Assembly (NCBI GenBank): GCA_002162815.1
Contig: MAAT01000067.1
Span: 24,547-88,546 of the forward strand
Direction: 5' to 3'
DNA from: Gammaproteobacteria bacterium 53_120_T64
Lineage (GTDB): Bacteria; Pseudomonadota; Gammaproteobacteria; Pseudomonadales; Porticoccaceae
DNA: 64,000 bases
Part shown: in pieces, positions 1 to 9,475 of the stretch
Layout of the letters: every line of letters begins with the position of its first letter
Position numbering within the stretch: the first letter of the stretch is position 1
Made by a program: the position numbers and the translations under genes
The notes under the pieces: model-generated
Databases searched by the model: none
Told to the model about the DNA's origin: nothing
What the model saw: only the letters and a program-made list of their open reading frames with translations

Positions 1-2
1 AG

Positions 3-2798
3 CAGGAAGAGCGCCTGCAGCAATATAAAATTCGCGCCGCCCTAGCCTTTGCCCGCGCCAATCGCATCGACCGGGTAACACTCGATTGCAACCATCCACG
101 CTTTGGTATCGTCGCCACCGGCAAGGCCTATTTTGAGGTGCTGCACGCCCTTGCCGACCTCGGTATTGATGAGGCAAAGCGTGAAGCTATCGGTCTGCAA
201 GTCTATAAAGTTGCCATGAGCTGGCCTCTTGAACCTCAGGGCATTGGCGAGTTTGCTGCGGGATTGGAAGAAATGCTGGTGGTGGAGGAAAAGCGGCCGC
301 TGGTCGAAGATCAGCTCAAAAGCCTGCTCTATTCACTACCTGATGGGCAGCGCCCGCGCGTCGTCGGCAAGCAGGATGAGGCCGGTGCTGCACTGCTGAG
401 TACGATCGCCGAGCTGAGTGCCGGTGATGTCGCGAAGGCGATTGCCTCACGGCTGCAAAAATTGGCTTCGCCAACTTCGCTGCCACTACCCGGCTCGGCT
501 GTGCAAGACAAGGCATTAGCCACGGTGAGTAGCGCCAACTTACCCCAGCGCAAGCCCTGGTTTTGCGCCGGTTGTCCCCACAATACCTCCACCAAAGTAC
601 CGGAGGGCAGCCGTGCCCTGGCCGGTATCGGTTGCCATTTCATGGTCACCTGGATGGACAGGGATACCGAGACCTTCACGCAAATGGGCGGTGAGGGCGC
701 ATCGTGGATAGGCCAGGCGCCGTTTACCAACACGCGGCACGTGTTCCAAAATATTGGCGACGGCACCTATTTCCACTCAGGTATTCTCGCGATTCGCGCC
801 GCCATCGCCTCCGGCGCCAACATCACCTATAAAATCCTCTACAACGATGCCGTGGCAATGACCGGTGGTCAGCATGTCGATGGCAGTTTGACGGTTGAGC
901 AGATGGTCTATCAGCTCAAGGGTGAGGGCGTTGTACGCATTGCCGTGGTCAGTGATCTACCGGAAAAATACGCCAGCGATTTCCCCGAATTCGAAGGGCT
1001 CAGTGTCGATCATCGCGATAACTTTACAACGATACAGAAGGTCTTGCGTGAGCTGGATGGCACTAGCGTGATTATTTACGAACAGACCTGCGCCACCGAA
1101 AAGCGCCGCCGTCGCAAGCGCGGTTTATTGGAAGACCCCGATAAACGCGTGTTTATTAACGCCGGTGTCTGCGAGGGTTGTGGCGATTGTGGCGTGCAAT
1201 CGAACTGCCTAGCGGTGGCCCCGAAAGAAACGACGCTGGGTCGCAAGCGAGTCATCGATCAAAACGCCTGTAACAAGGACTTCACCTGTTTGAAGGGCTT
1301 TTGCCCGAGTTTTGTTACCGTCAGCGGTGCTGCTCTGCATCAACCGGTGGCCGTCTCCGCCGACGCGTCTTTTCCGGATTTGCCAGTGCCGCCCGTGGCG
1401 AGAGATGCCCTGAGTGAGCCCTATAATATATTGCTTACCGGTGTCGGTGGCATGGGCGTGTTAACCATCGGTTCGATAATTGGTATGGCGGCTCACATTG
1501 AAGGCAAAGGGGTCGCGGTGTTGACTCAGACCGGGCTGGCGCAAAAGTTTGGTGCCGTGAGCAGCCACGTGCGCATCGCCAATACTCAGGATGAGCTACA
1601 CGGGGTGAGAGTGCCCGCCGGCAAGGGGCAGTTGATGCTCGGCGCCGATATGGTGGTGTCATCGGCCCAGGCTTCCCTCAACTGTCTCGATAGCTCGGCG
1701 GCGGTGGCGATCGTCAATAATCACGGCTCGCCGACAGCAGACTTCACCCAGGACCCCGACGCACCCTTTCCCGAGCAGGCCATGGAGCAAGCGATTGGCG
1801 CGGCGACGCGCGAGGCCCACTTTTTTGACGCCTCGGTGCTGGGCACGGCCCTGCTGGGTAATGCAATGACCAGCAATCTAATACTGCTGGGTTTTGCCTG
1901 GCAGAAGGGTTTATTGCCCCTCAGCGTGGTTGCCCTGGAACAGGCCATTACCTTGAATGGTGTGGCTGTCGCGGCAAATCTACAAGCCTTTTTGTGGGGC
2001 CGGCGTTTGGCCGAGCAGCCTGCCAAGGTGAAGAATCTGGCCGGCGTGAATGAGACCGGCATTACGCAGCAAGAGCGAGAAACAGAAACCCTCGAGGACA
2101 TCGTTGCCCATCGCTCGACCCAGCTGCGCAAATATCAGAATCGCGCCTATGCCCGACGCTATCGGGCTTTGGTCGACAAGGTAAAGGTCGCAGAAGAGCA
2201 GCTTGGCGCCACAGAGCTGGCGCTAACAAAAAATGTTGCGCGCAATTACTACAAATTGCTGGCCTATAAGGATGAGTACGAAGTGGCGCGACTGTATACC
2301 GATGGTGAGTTTGTGGAATCGTTAAAGCAGCAGTTTGACGGCGACTATAAACTGACCTTTCACCTCGCGCCGCCCCTGCTTTCTAAGCGTGACCCCGCTA
2401 CCGGGCATCTGTTAAAGCGAGAGTTTGGCGGGTGGATGTTGCCGGCCTTCCGGGTGCTGGCGACGTTTAAATTTCTACGCGGTACGACGTTGGATATCTT
2501 TGGTCGCAGCGAAGAGCGCAAGCAAGAGCGCGCGCTGATTGGCGAATACGAGCAGCAAGTTGCCGAGCTACTATCCGAGCTGTCCGTACCCAGCGCGTCA
2601 CTAGAGCAGCTCGCTATCGCTGTTGAAATTGCCGGCTTACCTTATTTTATGCGTGGCTTTGGCCATGTTAAAGAGGCCAATATAGCGACCGCGCAGCGTC
2701 GAGGAGAGACTTTGATGAAGCAGTTACGGGATGGGGGCGTCGCTGTGACGCGCGTTCAGGTGGTTAATATCCAGGAACCTGAGCTGCTTGAAAAATAG
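3..2798 (+). CDS. Indolepyruvate ferredoxin oxidoreductase, fused alpha/beta/gamma type (5' end outside window)
   Basis: Oxidatively decarboxylates aryl-pyruvates (from aromatic amino acids) to aryl-acyl-CoA, reducing ferredoxin, in the cytoplasm. The frame is open from base 3, so the start lies upstream; about 930 of the usual ~1150 residues are present. Visible in order: a TPP-enzyme segment with FCAGCPHNTSTK and GIGCHFM, the GGQHVDGS stretch, a cysteine-rich segment (VCEGCGDCG, then FTCLKGFCP), the gamma-type domain starting GVGGMGVLTIG, and a C-terminal DUF6537-like region rich in basic residues (ARRYRALVDKVK). The N-terminal pyrimidine-binding domain is largely missing because of the window edge. 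The next gene is 257 bases away, so this probably ends its transcription unit. The family assignment is firm; substrate preference is inferred from the family. Confidence 0.93.
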   Translation, partial: QEERLQQYKIRAALAFARANRIDRVTLDCNHPRFGIVATGKAYFEVLHALADLGIDEAKREAIGLQVYKVAMSWPLEPQGIGEFAAGLEEMLVVEEKRPLVEDQLKSLLYSLPDGQRPRVVGKQDEAGAALLSTIAELSAGDVAKAIASRLQKLASPTSLPLPGSAVQDKALATVSSANLPQRKPWFCAGCPHNTSTKVPEGSRALAGIGCHFMVTWMDRDTETFTQMGGEGASWIGQAPFTNTRHVFQNIGDGTYFHSGILAIRAAIASGANITYKILYNDAVAMTGGQHVDGSLTVEQMVYQLKGEGVVRIAVVSDLPEKYASDFPEFEGLSVDHRDNFTTIQKVLRELDGTSVIIYEQTCATEKRRRRKRGLLEDPDKRVFINAGVCEGCGDCGVQSNCLAVAPKETTLGRKRVIDQNACNKDFTCLKGFCPSFVTVSGAALHQPVAVSADASFPDLPVPPVARDALSEPYNILLTGVGGMGVLTIGSIIGMAAHIEGKGVAVLTQTGLAQKFGAVSSHVRIANTQDELHGVRVPAGKGQLMLGADMVVSSAQASLNCLDSSAAVAIVNNHGSPTADFTQDPDAPFPEQAMEQAIGAATREAHFFDASVLGTALLGNAMTSNLILLGFAWQKGLLPLSVVALEQAITLNGVAVAANLQAFLWGRRLAEQPAKVKNLAGVNETGITQQERETETLEDIVAHRSTQLRKYQNRAYARRYRALVDKVKVAEEQLGATELALTKNVARNYYKLLAYKDEYEVARLYTDGEFVESLKQQFDGDYKLTFHLAPPLLSKRDPATGHLLKREFGGWMLPAFRVLATFKFLRGTTLDIFGRSEERKQERALIGEYEQQVAELLSELSVPSASLEQLAIAVEIAGLPYFMRGFGHVKEANIATAQRRGETLMKQLRDGGVAVTRVQVVNIQEPELLEK

Positions 2799-3055
2799 TG
2801 TTTAACGGGTGCCACAGGGCTGACTGACGCGGATGAGCGCTGGCGCCTAGGGAGCTGGCCTGTGCTGAACCCAGCAACGGCTAGCTGCGGTTTTATGCGC
2901 GGTGGTACAGATGAGTATGATTGTCGGATATGGAGGGTATTGCTACACTTCTTCGCGGTTTAATCTGGTCACGCTGAATGTGCGTTCAGTTGCGCGCAAT
3001 TTTCTCAGTGGGGCATTTTCTTTTTATCGGTTATACAAATTACAGGAGCACACTT

Positions 3056-3322
3056 ATGCAAGCTTTTCTTACCCTCGGCAAATACCTCACTCTGGGCTTT
3101 TGGGCGCTGCCCTTACTGGCTTTGTTTGGCGCACTGGGCGAGCCTTGGAGTCAATATATGCTGTGGGCCGGCGTGTTTGTTTTCTTCGCCCACCTCGGTG
3201 AGTTGTTATTGGTGCAGGGCAAGTTGCGCAGTCACGGCAAGGCGGGAATTATGGACGCGGTGATGGTGATTCTCGTGGGCTTTTTCTACTGGTTGCCGAT
3301 CTTCAAGCAAGAAAAAGTGTAG
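3056..3322 (+). CDS. DUF1145 (YhhL-like) small inner-membrane protein
   Basis: An 88-residue protein with about three hydrophobic segments (roughly residues 10-30, 33-52 and 65-82), ending in a short basic tail (FKQEKV). Length and layout match the DUF1145/YhhL family of inner-membrane proteins, whose function is unknown. I chose the ATG at 3056 because AGGAG lies just upstream; an upstream in-frame start at 2978 would add residues with no family resemblance. It stands alone between the oxidoreductase and a dioxygenase gene, and a GC-rich hairpin follows the stop. Confidence 0.7.
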   Translation: MQAFLTLGKYLTLGFWALPLLALFGALGEPWSQYMLWAGVFVFFAHLGELLLVQGKLRSHGKAGIMDAVMVILVGFFYWLPIFKQEKV

Positions 3323-3335
3323 GCACTGTGGTGTG

Positions 3336-3365
3336 CCGGGGGTGGTAACCTTCCCCCGGTATTTA
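3336..3365 (+). terminator. Possible weak terminator hairpin
   Basis: CCGGGGG (3336-3342) pairs with CCCCCGG (3353-3359) across a 10-base loop just after the DUF1145 stop. The following bases are TATTTATG rather than a clean T run, so termination may be partial. Confidence 0.4.
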
Positions 3366-3435
3366 TGCACTAGAGTGATAGTAGGATTCGACTTTGCAGG
3401 ATGCCCCATAATCACAAGACTAGGCATTTGTAAGC

Positions 3436-4287
3436 ATGAAAACCCAAACAAGACAGCTGGTCGTTGCGATTGAAGAGATAAAAACCCAGGGCTATACGGT
3501 CATCAGCGATTTTTTACCAGCGGCTCAGCGACAGGCCGTCAAAGCCTTGCTGGCGCGTATTAATGGTCAGTTTTTGGGCCGCAATAATTTTGAGGGCGCT
3601 AAGACCGAACGTATTTACTCCCTGCTCGGCTACGATAAAGTGATCCAAGATATTGTCGAAGATGAGCGCATTATGGCGATCTGCGACGAGTTCCTCGAAG
3701 CCAATTATTTACTCACTACCAGTCAATCGATTTGCCTTCACCCCGGCGAAACGCCTCAGCCCTGGCATGCCGATGATGTTTTTTACAGTATTCCACGCCC
3801 ACGGCCGATGGTGGCCTTGTCGACCATCGTTGCCATCGATGACTTTAGCGCGGTAAACGGCGGTACCGAAATCATCCCCGGTAGTCATCTATGGAGCGAT
3901 GAAGAGATCGCTGGCGATTACCGCGAGGGCGGCAGCGAGCGGGACTCGAGCTTTGCCGAGCGTATGCAGAGCCAGTCGATTACCCTGGAGATACCCGCTG
4001 GCGCCTGCGTGGTGTTCGCCGGTAACACCTTGCATCGCGGTGGCGAGAATCATAGTAAGGCGCCCCGCCAGGCGCTCTCTAACCAGTACTGCCAGCCATG
4101 GGCGAGAACCATTGAGAATTTCTTTTTATCACTGCCCCGTGCACTGGTGCGTGAAATGAGCCCACGGCTTCAGTCTTTACTGGGTTACTCTGTGCTCTCG
4201 CCGTTTATGGGGCAGGTCTCGGGCTCGCATCCCCTGAAAGCACTGGATCCCGATTACCTGCCGCCCGTGTCGCGGCTGGACCAGTAA
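3436..4287 (+). CDS. PhyH-family Fe(II)/2-oxoglutarate-dependent dioxygenase
   Basis: A 283-residue phytanoyl-CoA dioxygenase superfamily protein. The iron-binding HxD is H111-A-D113 in PWHADD; the distal histidine is probably H200 in NTLHRGG, and R211 is placed to hold 2-oxoglutarate. The double-stranded beta-helix spans roughly residues 95-225. Members hydroxylate varied small molecules or acyl-CoA esters, so the substrate cannot be read from the sequence. Start is ATG 3436. It is a single gene on this strand, followed 72 bases later by an outer-membrane protein gene that could be co-transcribed. There is no signal peptide, so it is cytoplasmic. Confidence 0.85.
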   Translation: MKTQTRQLVVAIEEIKTQGYTVISDFLPAAQRQAVKALLARINGQFLGRNNFEGAKTERIYSLLGYDKVIQDIVEDERIMAICDEFLEANYLLTTSQSICLHPGETPQPWHADDVFYSIPRPRPMVALSTIVAIDDFSAVNGGTEIIPGSHLWSDEEIAGDYREGGSERDSSFAERMQSQSITLEIPAGACVVFAGNTLHRGGENHSKAPRQALSNQYCQPWARTIENFFLSLPRALVREMSPRLQSLLGYSVLSPFMGQVSGSHPLKALDPDYLPPVSRLDQ

Positions 4288-4359
4288 TTATAATAATGTA
4301 ACCAAGGAACGAGCACCTACTGGGGGATTTCCCCCGTGGATGGCTGTGATAATAAACCT

Positions 4360-5652
4360 ATGCTAATGAAGTACAGACTGTTGTGCAGGCGAGGTTTTGC
4401 CCTGTGCTTGGCGCTATTACTTGCGGGGGTGTGTTCGCCCTTGCGTGCGGATATTTACAATGGCGAGAGACTCAATATTGACGGCGACGCCCGGGTTAAG
4501 CTCATTGCCATCGACGAGCTGCCTTTGGATACCGGTACTAAGTTACCTGAGTTAAATTATTCGGAGACGATACTCGGCCTTTGGGCGACCTGGCAGCAGT
4601 CGGAGAGTATTCGCTACAAGGCCTGGATAAAAACGGGGTTTCGCAATTATGCGACCCATAAAGAACTCAATCGCTATCATTTTGTCGATGAGTTTATTTT
4701 TCATCAGTTGTCGGTGGAGTACAGTAATTTATTCGACGGTTTTGTCGATGTCAGCGTTGGCCGTTTCCCTCTGTATTACGGTCACGGTTTGTTGATACTC
4801 GAGAGCAGTCCGCTGGATGCGGAGCGCAGCTACGGTTTTAACGGTATAAAAACACGCTTCAAGTTTGAGGGTTTTCATGTTGATTTAATTGGCATCTACT
4901 CGCCAGATGACGACCCGCTGTTAATCAATGACAAACACAAACAACTGAAATTACTCGAAAGTGATGAAGAGGGTTTCGTTGCTTACATGAGCAATCAATC
5001 TCAGCCCTGGCTACCGAAAGATCTGTACTACATGTACAAGCACGAGGAGCCACGCTTTGGCAGGGGTGATGTTTACTTTCATACACTCGGTTTTATTGTG
5101 GAAGAATCGCTCAACGATGCCTTTACCGCCTATTGGGAGCTGGCTACTCAGCGCGGCCACCGTAGCGGCGGGGGTGACACCAGGGGTTGGTTGAGTGATA
5201 TTAATTTCACCTATACCTGGCAGCAACTCGCCTGGCGCCCGGAAGTGTTCGTTAGTAACTATTACTTGTCTGGCGACGACCCCGCGACGCAAACGGAGGA
5301 GGGTTGGCATGGGTTGTGGTCGCGCTGGCCGCAATATTCCTATTTGCTGGTGTGGCAATTTATTCCCAAGATCGGCGAGTGGAGCAACCTCAACTGGTCG
5401 CGCATTGGCGCGCGTATTTACCCGAACACGGGGAGTAGTTTGGAGTTCAGTTTTGGTCCGGTCAGGGCGCCAGAAAAAGGCCCGGGGGGTGGCAATGATA
5501 GGGGTGATTTACTGATCTTGTTGTACAAGCATCAGTTTGATGAAAAGTTATCGGTGGCCTTGCGCAGCGAGTTTCTGAAATCAGGGGACTATCATCCTGA
5601 GGTGGGCAATCTTTCCTGGGAGACCCGGGTCGATTTCAAATACCGTTTTTAG
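4360..5652 (+). CDS. Outer-membrane beta-barrel, alginate-export-like
   Basis: About 430 residues with a signal peptide (basic KYRLLCRRG, hydrophobic ALCLALLLAGV, cleavage near LRA-D). The body alternates short amphipathic strands with polar loops and ends in a terminal phenylalanine (DFKYRF), the mark of an outer-membrane barrel assembled by BAM. The overall style resembles alginate-export (AlgE-type) barrels, but no alginate genes are nearby, so the cargo is unknown. The longest frame starts at a GTG at 4336; I prefer ATG 4360 (or 4366), which puts the signal peptide at the terminus. No strong ribosome-binding site is visible for any of these starts. Confidence 0.65.
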   Translation: MLMKYRLLCRRGFALCLALLLAGVCSPLRADIYNGERLNIDGDARVKLIAIDELPLDTGTKLPELNYSETILGLWATWQQSESIRYKAWIKTGFRNYATHKELNRYHFVDEFIFHQLSVEYSNLFDGFVDVSVGRFPLYYGHGLLILESSPLDAERSYGFNGIKTRFKFEGFHVDLIGIYSPDDDPLLINDKHKQLKLLESDEEGFVAYMSNQSQPWLPKDLYYMYKHEEPRFGRGDVYFHTLGFIVEESLNDAFTAYWELATQRGHRSGGGDTRGWLSDINFTYTWQQLAWRPEVFVSNYYLSGDDPATQTEEGWHGLWSRWPQYSYLLVWQFIPKIGEWSNLNWSRIGARIYPNTGSSLEFSFGPVRAPEKGPGGGNDRGDLLILLYKHQFDEKLSVALRSEFLKSGDYHPEVGNLSWETRVDFKYRF

Positions 5653-5762
5653 GTGCGCCTGCCGGTACTGACGCTTAGATAGGGCGCTAGGGTAGACCGG
5701 CGGCGCTGCTTAATTGTTGCGCGACTGTTAAAATGCCGCTTTGAACCACTAGCGCTCCTATT

Positions 5763-7904
5763 ATGCCTGCAGTCACCCCCCTCTTTACCTACCCTAAATA
5801 CTGGGCCGAATGTTTCGGTACCGCACCTTTCTTACCGACCAGTCGTGAAGAGATGGACGAGCTGGGCTGGGATAGCTGCGATGTGATCGTCATTACCGGT
5901 GACGCCTACGTCGACCACCCGAGCTTTGGCATGGCGGTGATCGGTCGCTTACTTGAATCCCAGGGCTTTCGCGTCGGCATTGTCGACCAGCCCGACTGGC
6001 GCAATACGCAGGACTTTATGCGCCTCGGCAAGCCCAATCTGTTTTTCGGTGTTGCTGCCGGTAATATGGATTCGATGATTAACCGCTACACCGCCGATAA
6101 GCGCGTGCGCAGCGACGATGCCTACTCCCCGGATGACGAGGGCGGTAAGCGCCCCGACCGCGCGGTGATTGTTTATAGTCAGCGCTGTCGCGAGGCCTGG
6201 AAGGACGTGCCCATCGTGCTCGGTAGCATCGAGGCCAGCCTGCGCCGCATCGCCCATTATGATTACTGGTCGGACGAGGTGCGGCGCTCCATTTTGGTCG
6301 ATGCCCAGGCCGATATCTTGCTTTATGGCAATGCCGAGCGGGCCATTGCCGAGGTCGCCCAGCGCTTATCTCGCGGCCAGGATATTACCCAAGTGAGCGA
6401 TATTCGCGGTACCGCGGTGCTGCGCAAGGACTTGCCCGAGGGCTGGACGCTGATTGACTCGACCCGCGTCGATACGCCCGGCAGAGTCGATACCCCGCTC
6501 AACCCCTACGATAGTGTCGAGGAGCAGGCGGCATCCACCGGCGGCAAATGCTCCGTGGGTCGCGATGAAGACAGTGGCGAGCAAGTGCTGCATTTTGTCC
6601 CCTTCCGAGAGAAAATTGACCGCGCTACATCGGTGATTCGCCTGCCGGCCTATCACAAAGTTAAGACGGATCCGGTGCTCTATGCCCACGCTTCGCGGGT
6701 GCTGCATTTGGAAACCAATCCCGGTAATGCCCGTGCTTTGGTACAGCGCCATGAAGATGTTGAGGTCTGGCTCAATCCGCCGCCGATACCGTTAACGACC
6801 GATGAAATCGACGAGGTCTTTGCTCTGCCCTTTGCCCGAGTACCCCATCCGAAGTACGAGGGGCGGCGCATCCCCGCCTACGAAATGATTCGTTTTTCGG
6901 TGAATATTATGCGCGGCTGCTTTGGTGGCTGTACCTTTTGTTCGATCACCGAGCACGAAGGACGGATTATTCAGAGTCGCTCGGAAGACTCGATTATTGC
7001 CGAGATCGAAAACATCCGCGATAAGACCCCGGGCTTTACCGGGGTGATTTCCGATCTCGGTGGGCCGACAGCGAATATGTATCGTTTGGCTTGTAAGAGC
7101 GAGGCGGTTGAAAAGGCCTGCCGTCGTCTGTCCTGTGTCTACCCCGGTATTTGCTCGAACCTCAACACCGACCACAATCCGCTGATTAATTTATACCGCC
7201 GTGCCCGCGACTTGCCCGGTATTAAAAAGGTGCTGATTGCCTCGGGCCTGCGCTATGACCTCGCGGTGGAGTCACCGGAGTATGTCGAAGAATTGGTGAC
7301 CCACCACGTCGGTGGTTATCTCAAAATTGCCCCGGAGCATACACAGGAGGGGCCGCTGTCGAAAATGATGAAGCCCGGCATCGGCAGCTATGAACGCTTC
7401 AGTGCGATGTTTGAAAAATACACCAAAAAGGCCGGTAAAAAGCAGTATTTAATCCCCTACTTTATTGCCGCGCACCCCGGTACTACCGAGAACGACATGG
7501 TGGAGCTGGCCCTGTGGTTGAAGAGCCATCGCTTCCGCGCCGATCAGGTGCAAACCTATTACCCCTCGCCGATGGCTACCGCCACGGCGATGTATCACTC
7601 CGGGCGCAATCCTCTGCGTCGTATCAGCTATAAACGTGGTGAGAAAATCAACCCGGTGCGCGATCTCGACAAACGTCGCCTGCACAAGGCGCTTTTACGT
7701 TATCACGACTCGGCCAACTGGCCCTTGATTCGTGAGCATTTACAAGCGGCGGGGCGAGCCGATCTAATTGGTGATGGCGAGGCCTGTTTAATCCCCGCTG
7801 AGGACGGCTCGAAGGCGGGTGATGCCAGGGGGCAAGAGAGGTTTAAACGCTTTGCCACCAAGCACAACCGAAAACCCCGAGGCGGCAGTGGCCGGCGGCG
7901 TTAG
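5763..7904 (+). CDS. ygiQ: YgiQ-family radical SAM protein
   Basis: A 713-residue UPF0313/YgiQ protein. The radical-SAM iron-sulfur motif CxxxCxxC is C386, C390, C393 in [10 protein letters not shown]. The N-terminal part holds a B12-binding-like region ([17 protein letters not shown]), and the C-terminus is an Arg/Lys-rich disordered tail ([11 protein letters not shown]). The reaction of YgiQ is not established. The length is normal for the family and the motif is intact, so the gene looks functional. It starts at ATG 5763 after a 110-base gap. The stop lies 21 bases before the end of a convergent gene. Confidence 0.93.
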   Translation: MPAVTPLFTYPKYWAECFGTAPFLPTSREEMDELGWDSCDVIVITGDAYVDHPSFGMAVIGRLLESQGFRVGIVDQPDWRNTQDFMRLGKPNLFFGVAAGNMDSMINRYTADKRVRSDDAYSPDDEGGKRPDRAVIVYSQRCREAWKDVPIVLGSIEASLRRIAHYDYWSDEVRRSILVDAQADILLYGNAERAIAEVAQRLSRGQDITQVSDIRGTAVLRKDLPEGWTLIDSTRVDTPGRVDTPLNPYDSVEEQAASTGGKCSVGRDEDSGEQVLHFVPFREKIDRATSVIRLPAYHKVKTDPVLYAHASRVLHLETNPGNARALVQRHEDVEVWLNPPPIPLTTDEIDEVFALPFARVPHPKYEGRRIPAYEMIRFSVNIMRGCFGGCTFCSITEHEGRIIQSRSEDSIIAEIENIRDKTPGFTGVISDLGGPTANMYRLACKSEAVEKACRRLSCVYPGICSNLNTDHNPLINLYRRARDLPGIKKVLIASGLRYDLAVESPEYVEELVTHHVGGYLKIAPEHTQEGPLSKMMKPGIGSYERFSAMFEKYTKKAGKKQYLIPYFIAAHPGTTENDMVELALWLKSHRFRADQVQTYYPSPMATATAMYHSGRNPLRRISYKRGEKINPVRDLDKRRLHKALLRYHDSANWPLIREHLQAAGRADLIGDGEACLIPAEDGSKAGDARGQERFKRFATKHNRKPRGGSGRRR

Positions 7905-7925
7905 GTCGCGGGGTTTGGCGCTGTA

Positions 7926-8255
7926 CTAGCGCTTTGTCTTTAGGCGACGATTACCCGGTTTTTCCGGGTGGGACTCAAAAAACCAGTTCTCTAGGGCTTT
8001 TGCTTTATCTTCTTGATGTTGCTCTTCTACCCGTTGTTGCGTTTCGGCACATAAACTCAAGGCGATTTCTTTGATTCTGCCTTGTCCGGCCGAGTTTTCG
8101 CGAATAAGGTTTTCTGCATTCAGTTGTTGAATTAACAAAGTGCTAATCCGCTCGCACTGGGCATCAATACTGGCCAGTGCAGGGTTTGAAAAAATTAGGC
8201 TAAGTAAACAGGCGAGGGCGGTAAGGGTGTTGCGGCAGGCGTGGTGCAAATGCAT
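7926..8255 (-). CDS. Small exported protein of unknown function
   Basis: 109 residues with a clear Sec signal peptide (basic MHLHHACRN, hydrophobic core ALACLLSLIF, cleavage near ALA-S). The mature part is helical and charged with one cysteine pair (C34 and C73) and a basic tail (RRLKTKR). I recognise no family. It is convergent with ygiQ and divergent from the TIGR02001 gene, so it is monocistronic. The signal peptide makes a real gene likely; the function is not known. Confidence 0.6.
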   Translation of the reverse strand: MHLHHACRNTLTALACLLSLIFSNPALASIDAQCERISTLLIQQLNAENLIRENSAGQGRIKEIALSLCAETQQRVEEQHQEDKAKALENWFFESHPEKPGNRRLKTKR

Positions 8256-8596
8256 GGCTTGACCATTATTGGGTGTTGATGGAAATGTTGCCGGTGATTG
8301 TAGCAGTCCTCGTATTTTTGGTGTTGACCTTACTTGATAACCTGTTTCTGTTCTAAGGTGGTGCGCCTGTAGGTCTTATGAGTTATATTGCACCAGGTTA
8401 GACCTTTTTGTGTTCCATTTCGTGGGCGGCAGCTGGGGGCGGGGGCTTGTTCATCGTTGCTGATGAAATAAGCCTGTTTTGAAATGGCTGTTTTTTCTGC
8501 GGGTAATAGAACTGATTCAAGCCGGTAAAATGGATTTTCATGCTTTATATGATGGCTTCTTACACTGTAAATTCTAATTAAAATATAGGAAATTTC
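8256..8596. other. Divergent intergenic region, 341 bases
   Basis: This region separates the small exported protein (minus) from the TIGR02001 barrel (plus) and must hold both promoters. The last 60 bases are AT-rich and contain an AGGAAA ribosome-binding site before ATG 8597. I found no near-consensus promoter, RNA gene or reading frame worth calling. Confidence 0.5.
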
Positions 8597-9346
8597 ATGA
8601 AAAATATGAAGAAAAATATACTGTTAGCGGCCATTGTTTCGGCGGCGCCCGTTGCTGCTATGGCGGCAGAAGTCAGCGGCAATATCAGCCTGACTTCCGA
8701 TTACCGCTTTCGCGGTATTTCTCAGACCGATACTCAGTTAGCTGTGCAGGGTGGTTTTGATGTCGCCTTCGACAGTGGCGTCTATGTTGGTGCTTGGGGT
8801 TCGAATGTTGATTTTGCCAATAGCCTAGAGCTTGATTACTACGTCGGTTATGCCGGTGAGATAAATGATAGTGTGAGCTATGACCTGGGTTTTATTTATT
8901 ATGATTACCCCGGCACCGACGATACCGTACGTACCTTAAGTGGTGATGCAGAAGATGATTACGCTGAGGTGTATGCCAGCGTATCGGTGAATGACTTTAC
9001 GCTGGGCTTTGCCTACTCCAATGACTACTATCTGGAGACAGGTGATTTTTACTACGTGTATGGCGATTACTCCTTTGCCTTGGCCCATGATGTTAGTTTG
9101 GATTTACACTACGGCTACAACGATTTTGAGTACAGCTCTACAGATTCCAATGCCAAGGATGCCGAGCAGGCCTTTTTGTCGGATGGAGAGGATAGCTATT
9201 CCGATTATTCCGTTGGCATTAGCAAGACCTACTCAGGTGTTGATGTGAGCTTGACGTGGGTGGATACCGACCTGGATAAGTCAGAGTGCTTTGGCACCAA
9301 CTGGTGTGAAAGCACGGTTGTTTTTGCACTTAGCAAAAGCCTGTAA
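8597..9346 (+). CDS. TIGR02001-family outer-membrane protein
   Basis: 249 residues with a signal peptide (cleavage near AMAAE) followed by the family's opening signature, GNISLTSDYRFRGISQT and an AVQGGFD strand. The mature protein is rich in Asp and Tyr and is predicted to be an eight-stranded or similar barrel. The start is ATG 8597 with AGGAAA upstream. The family's function is unknown; it is common in marine Gammaproteobacteria. A strong bidirectional terminator follows, so it is monocistronic. The last residues (ALSKSL) lack the usual terminal aromatic. Confidence 0.82.
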   Translation: MKNMKKNILLAAIVSAAPVAAMAAEVSGNISLTSDYRFRGISQTDTQLAVQGGFDVAFDSGVYVGAWGSNVDFANSLELDYYVGYAGEINDSVSYDLGFIYYDYPGTDDTVRTLSGDAEDDYAEVYASVSVNDFTLGFAYSNDYYLETGDFYYVYGDYSFALAHDVSLDLHYGYNDFEYSSTDSNAKDAEQAFLSDGEDSYSDYSVGISKTYSGVDVSLTWVDTDLDKSECFGTNWCESTVVFALSKSL

Positions 9347-9401
9347 TGATTACTGGCGGGGCAGCTCTATAGTTTAGAGAGGGGCTGCAGTAGTACCATA
9401 A

Positions 9402-9434
9402 AAAAAACACCGGCCATTGTGCCGGTGTTTTTTT
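9402..9434. terminator. Bidirectional intrinsic terminator
   Basis: A stem of CACCGGC (9408-9414) and GCCGGTG (9421-9427), flanked by an A run on one side and a T run on the other, gives a hairpin plus T tract on both strands. It ends the TIGR02001 gene and, on the minus strand, the VWA/MoxR unit. Confidence 0.9.
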
Positions 9435-9475
9435 ATGTGGCTTACATTGGGGTGGGTTTTAAAAGTCCCTTAGGA

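Noticed and set aside
2902..3201. 99-residue plus-strand frame overlapping the DUF1145 gene
   Set aside because: It is out of frame with the DUF1145 gene, which has a good ribosome-binding site and membrane helices.
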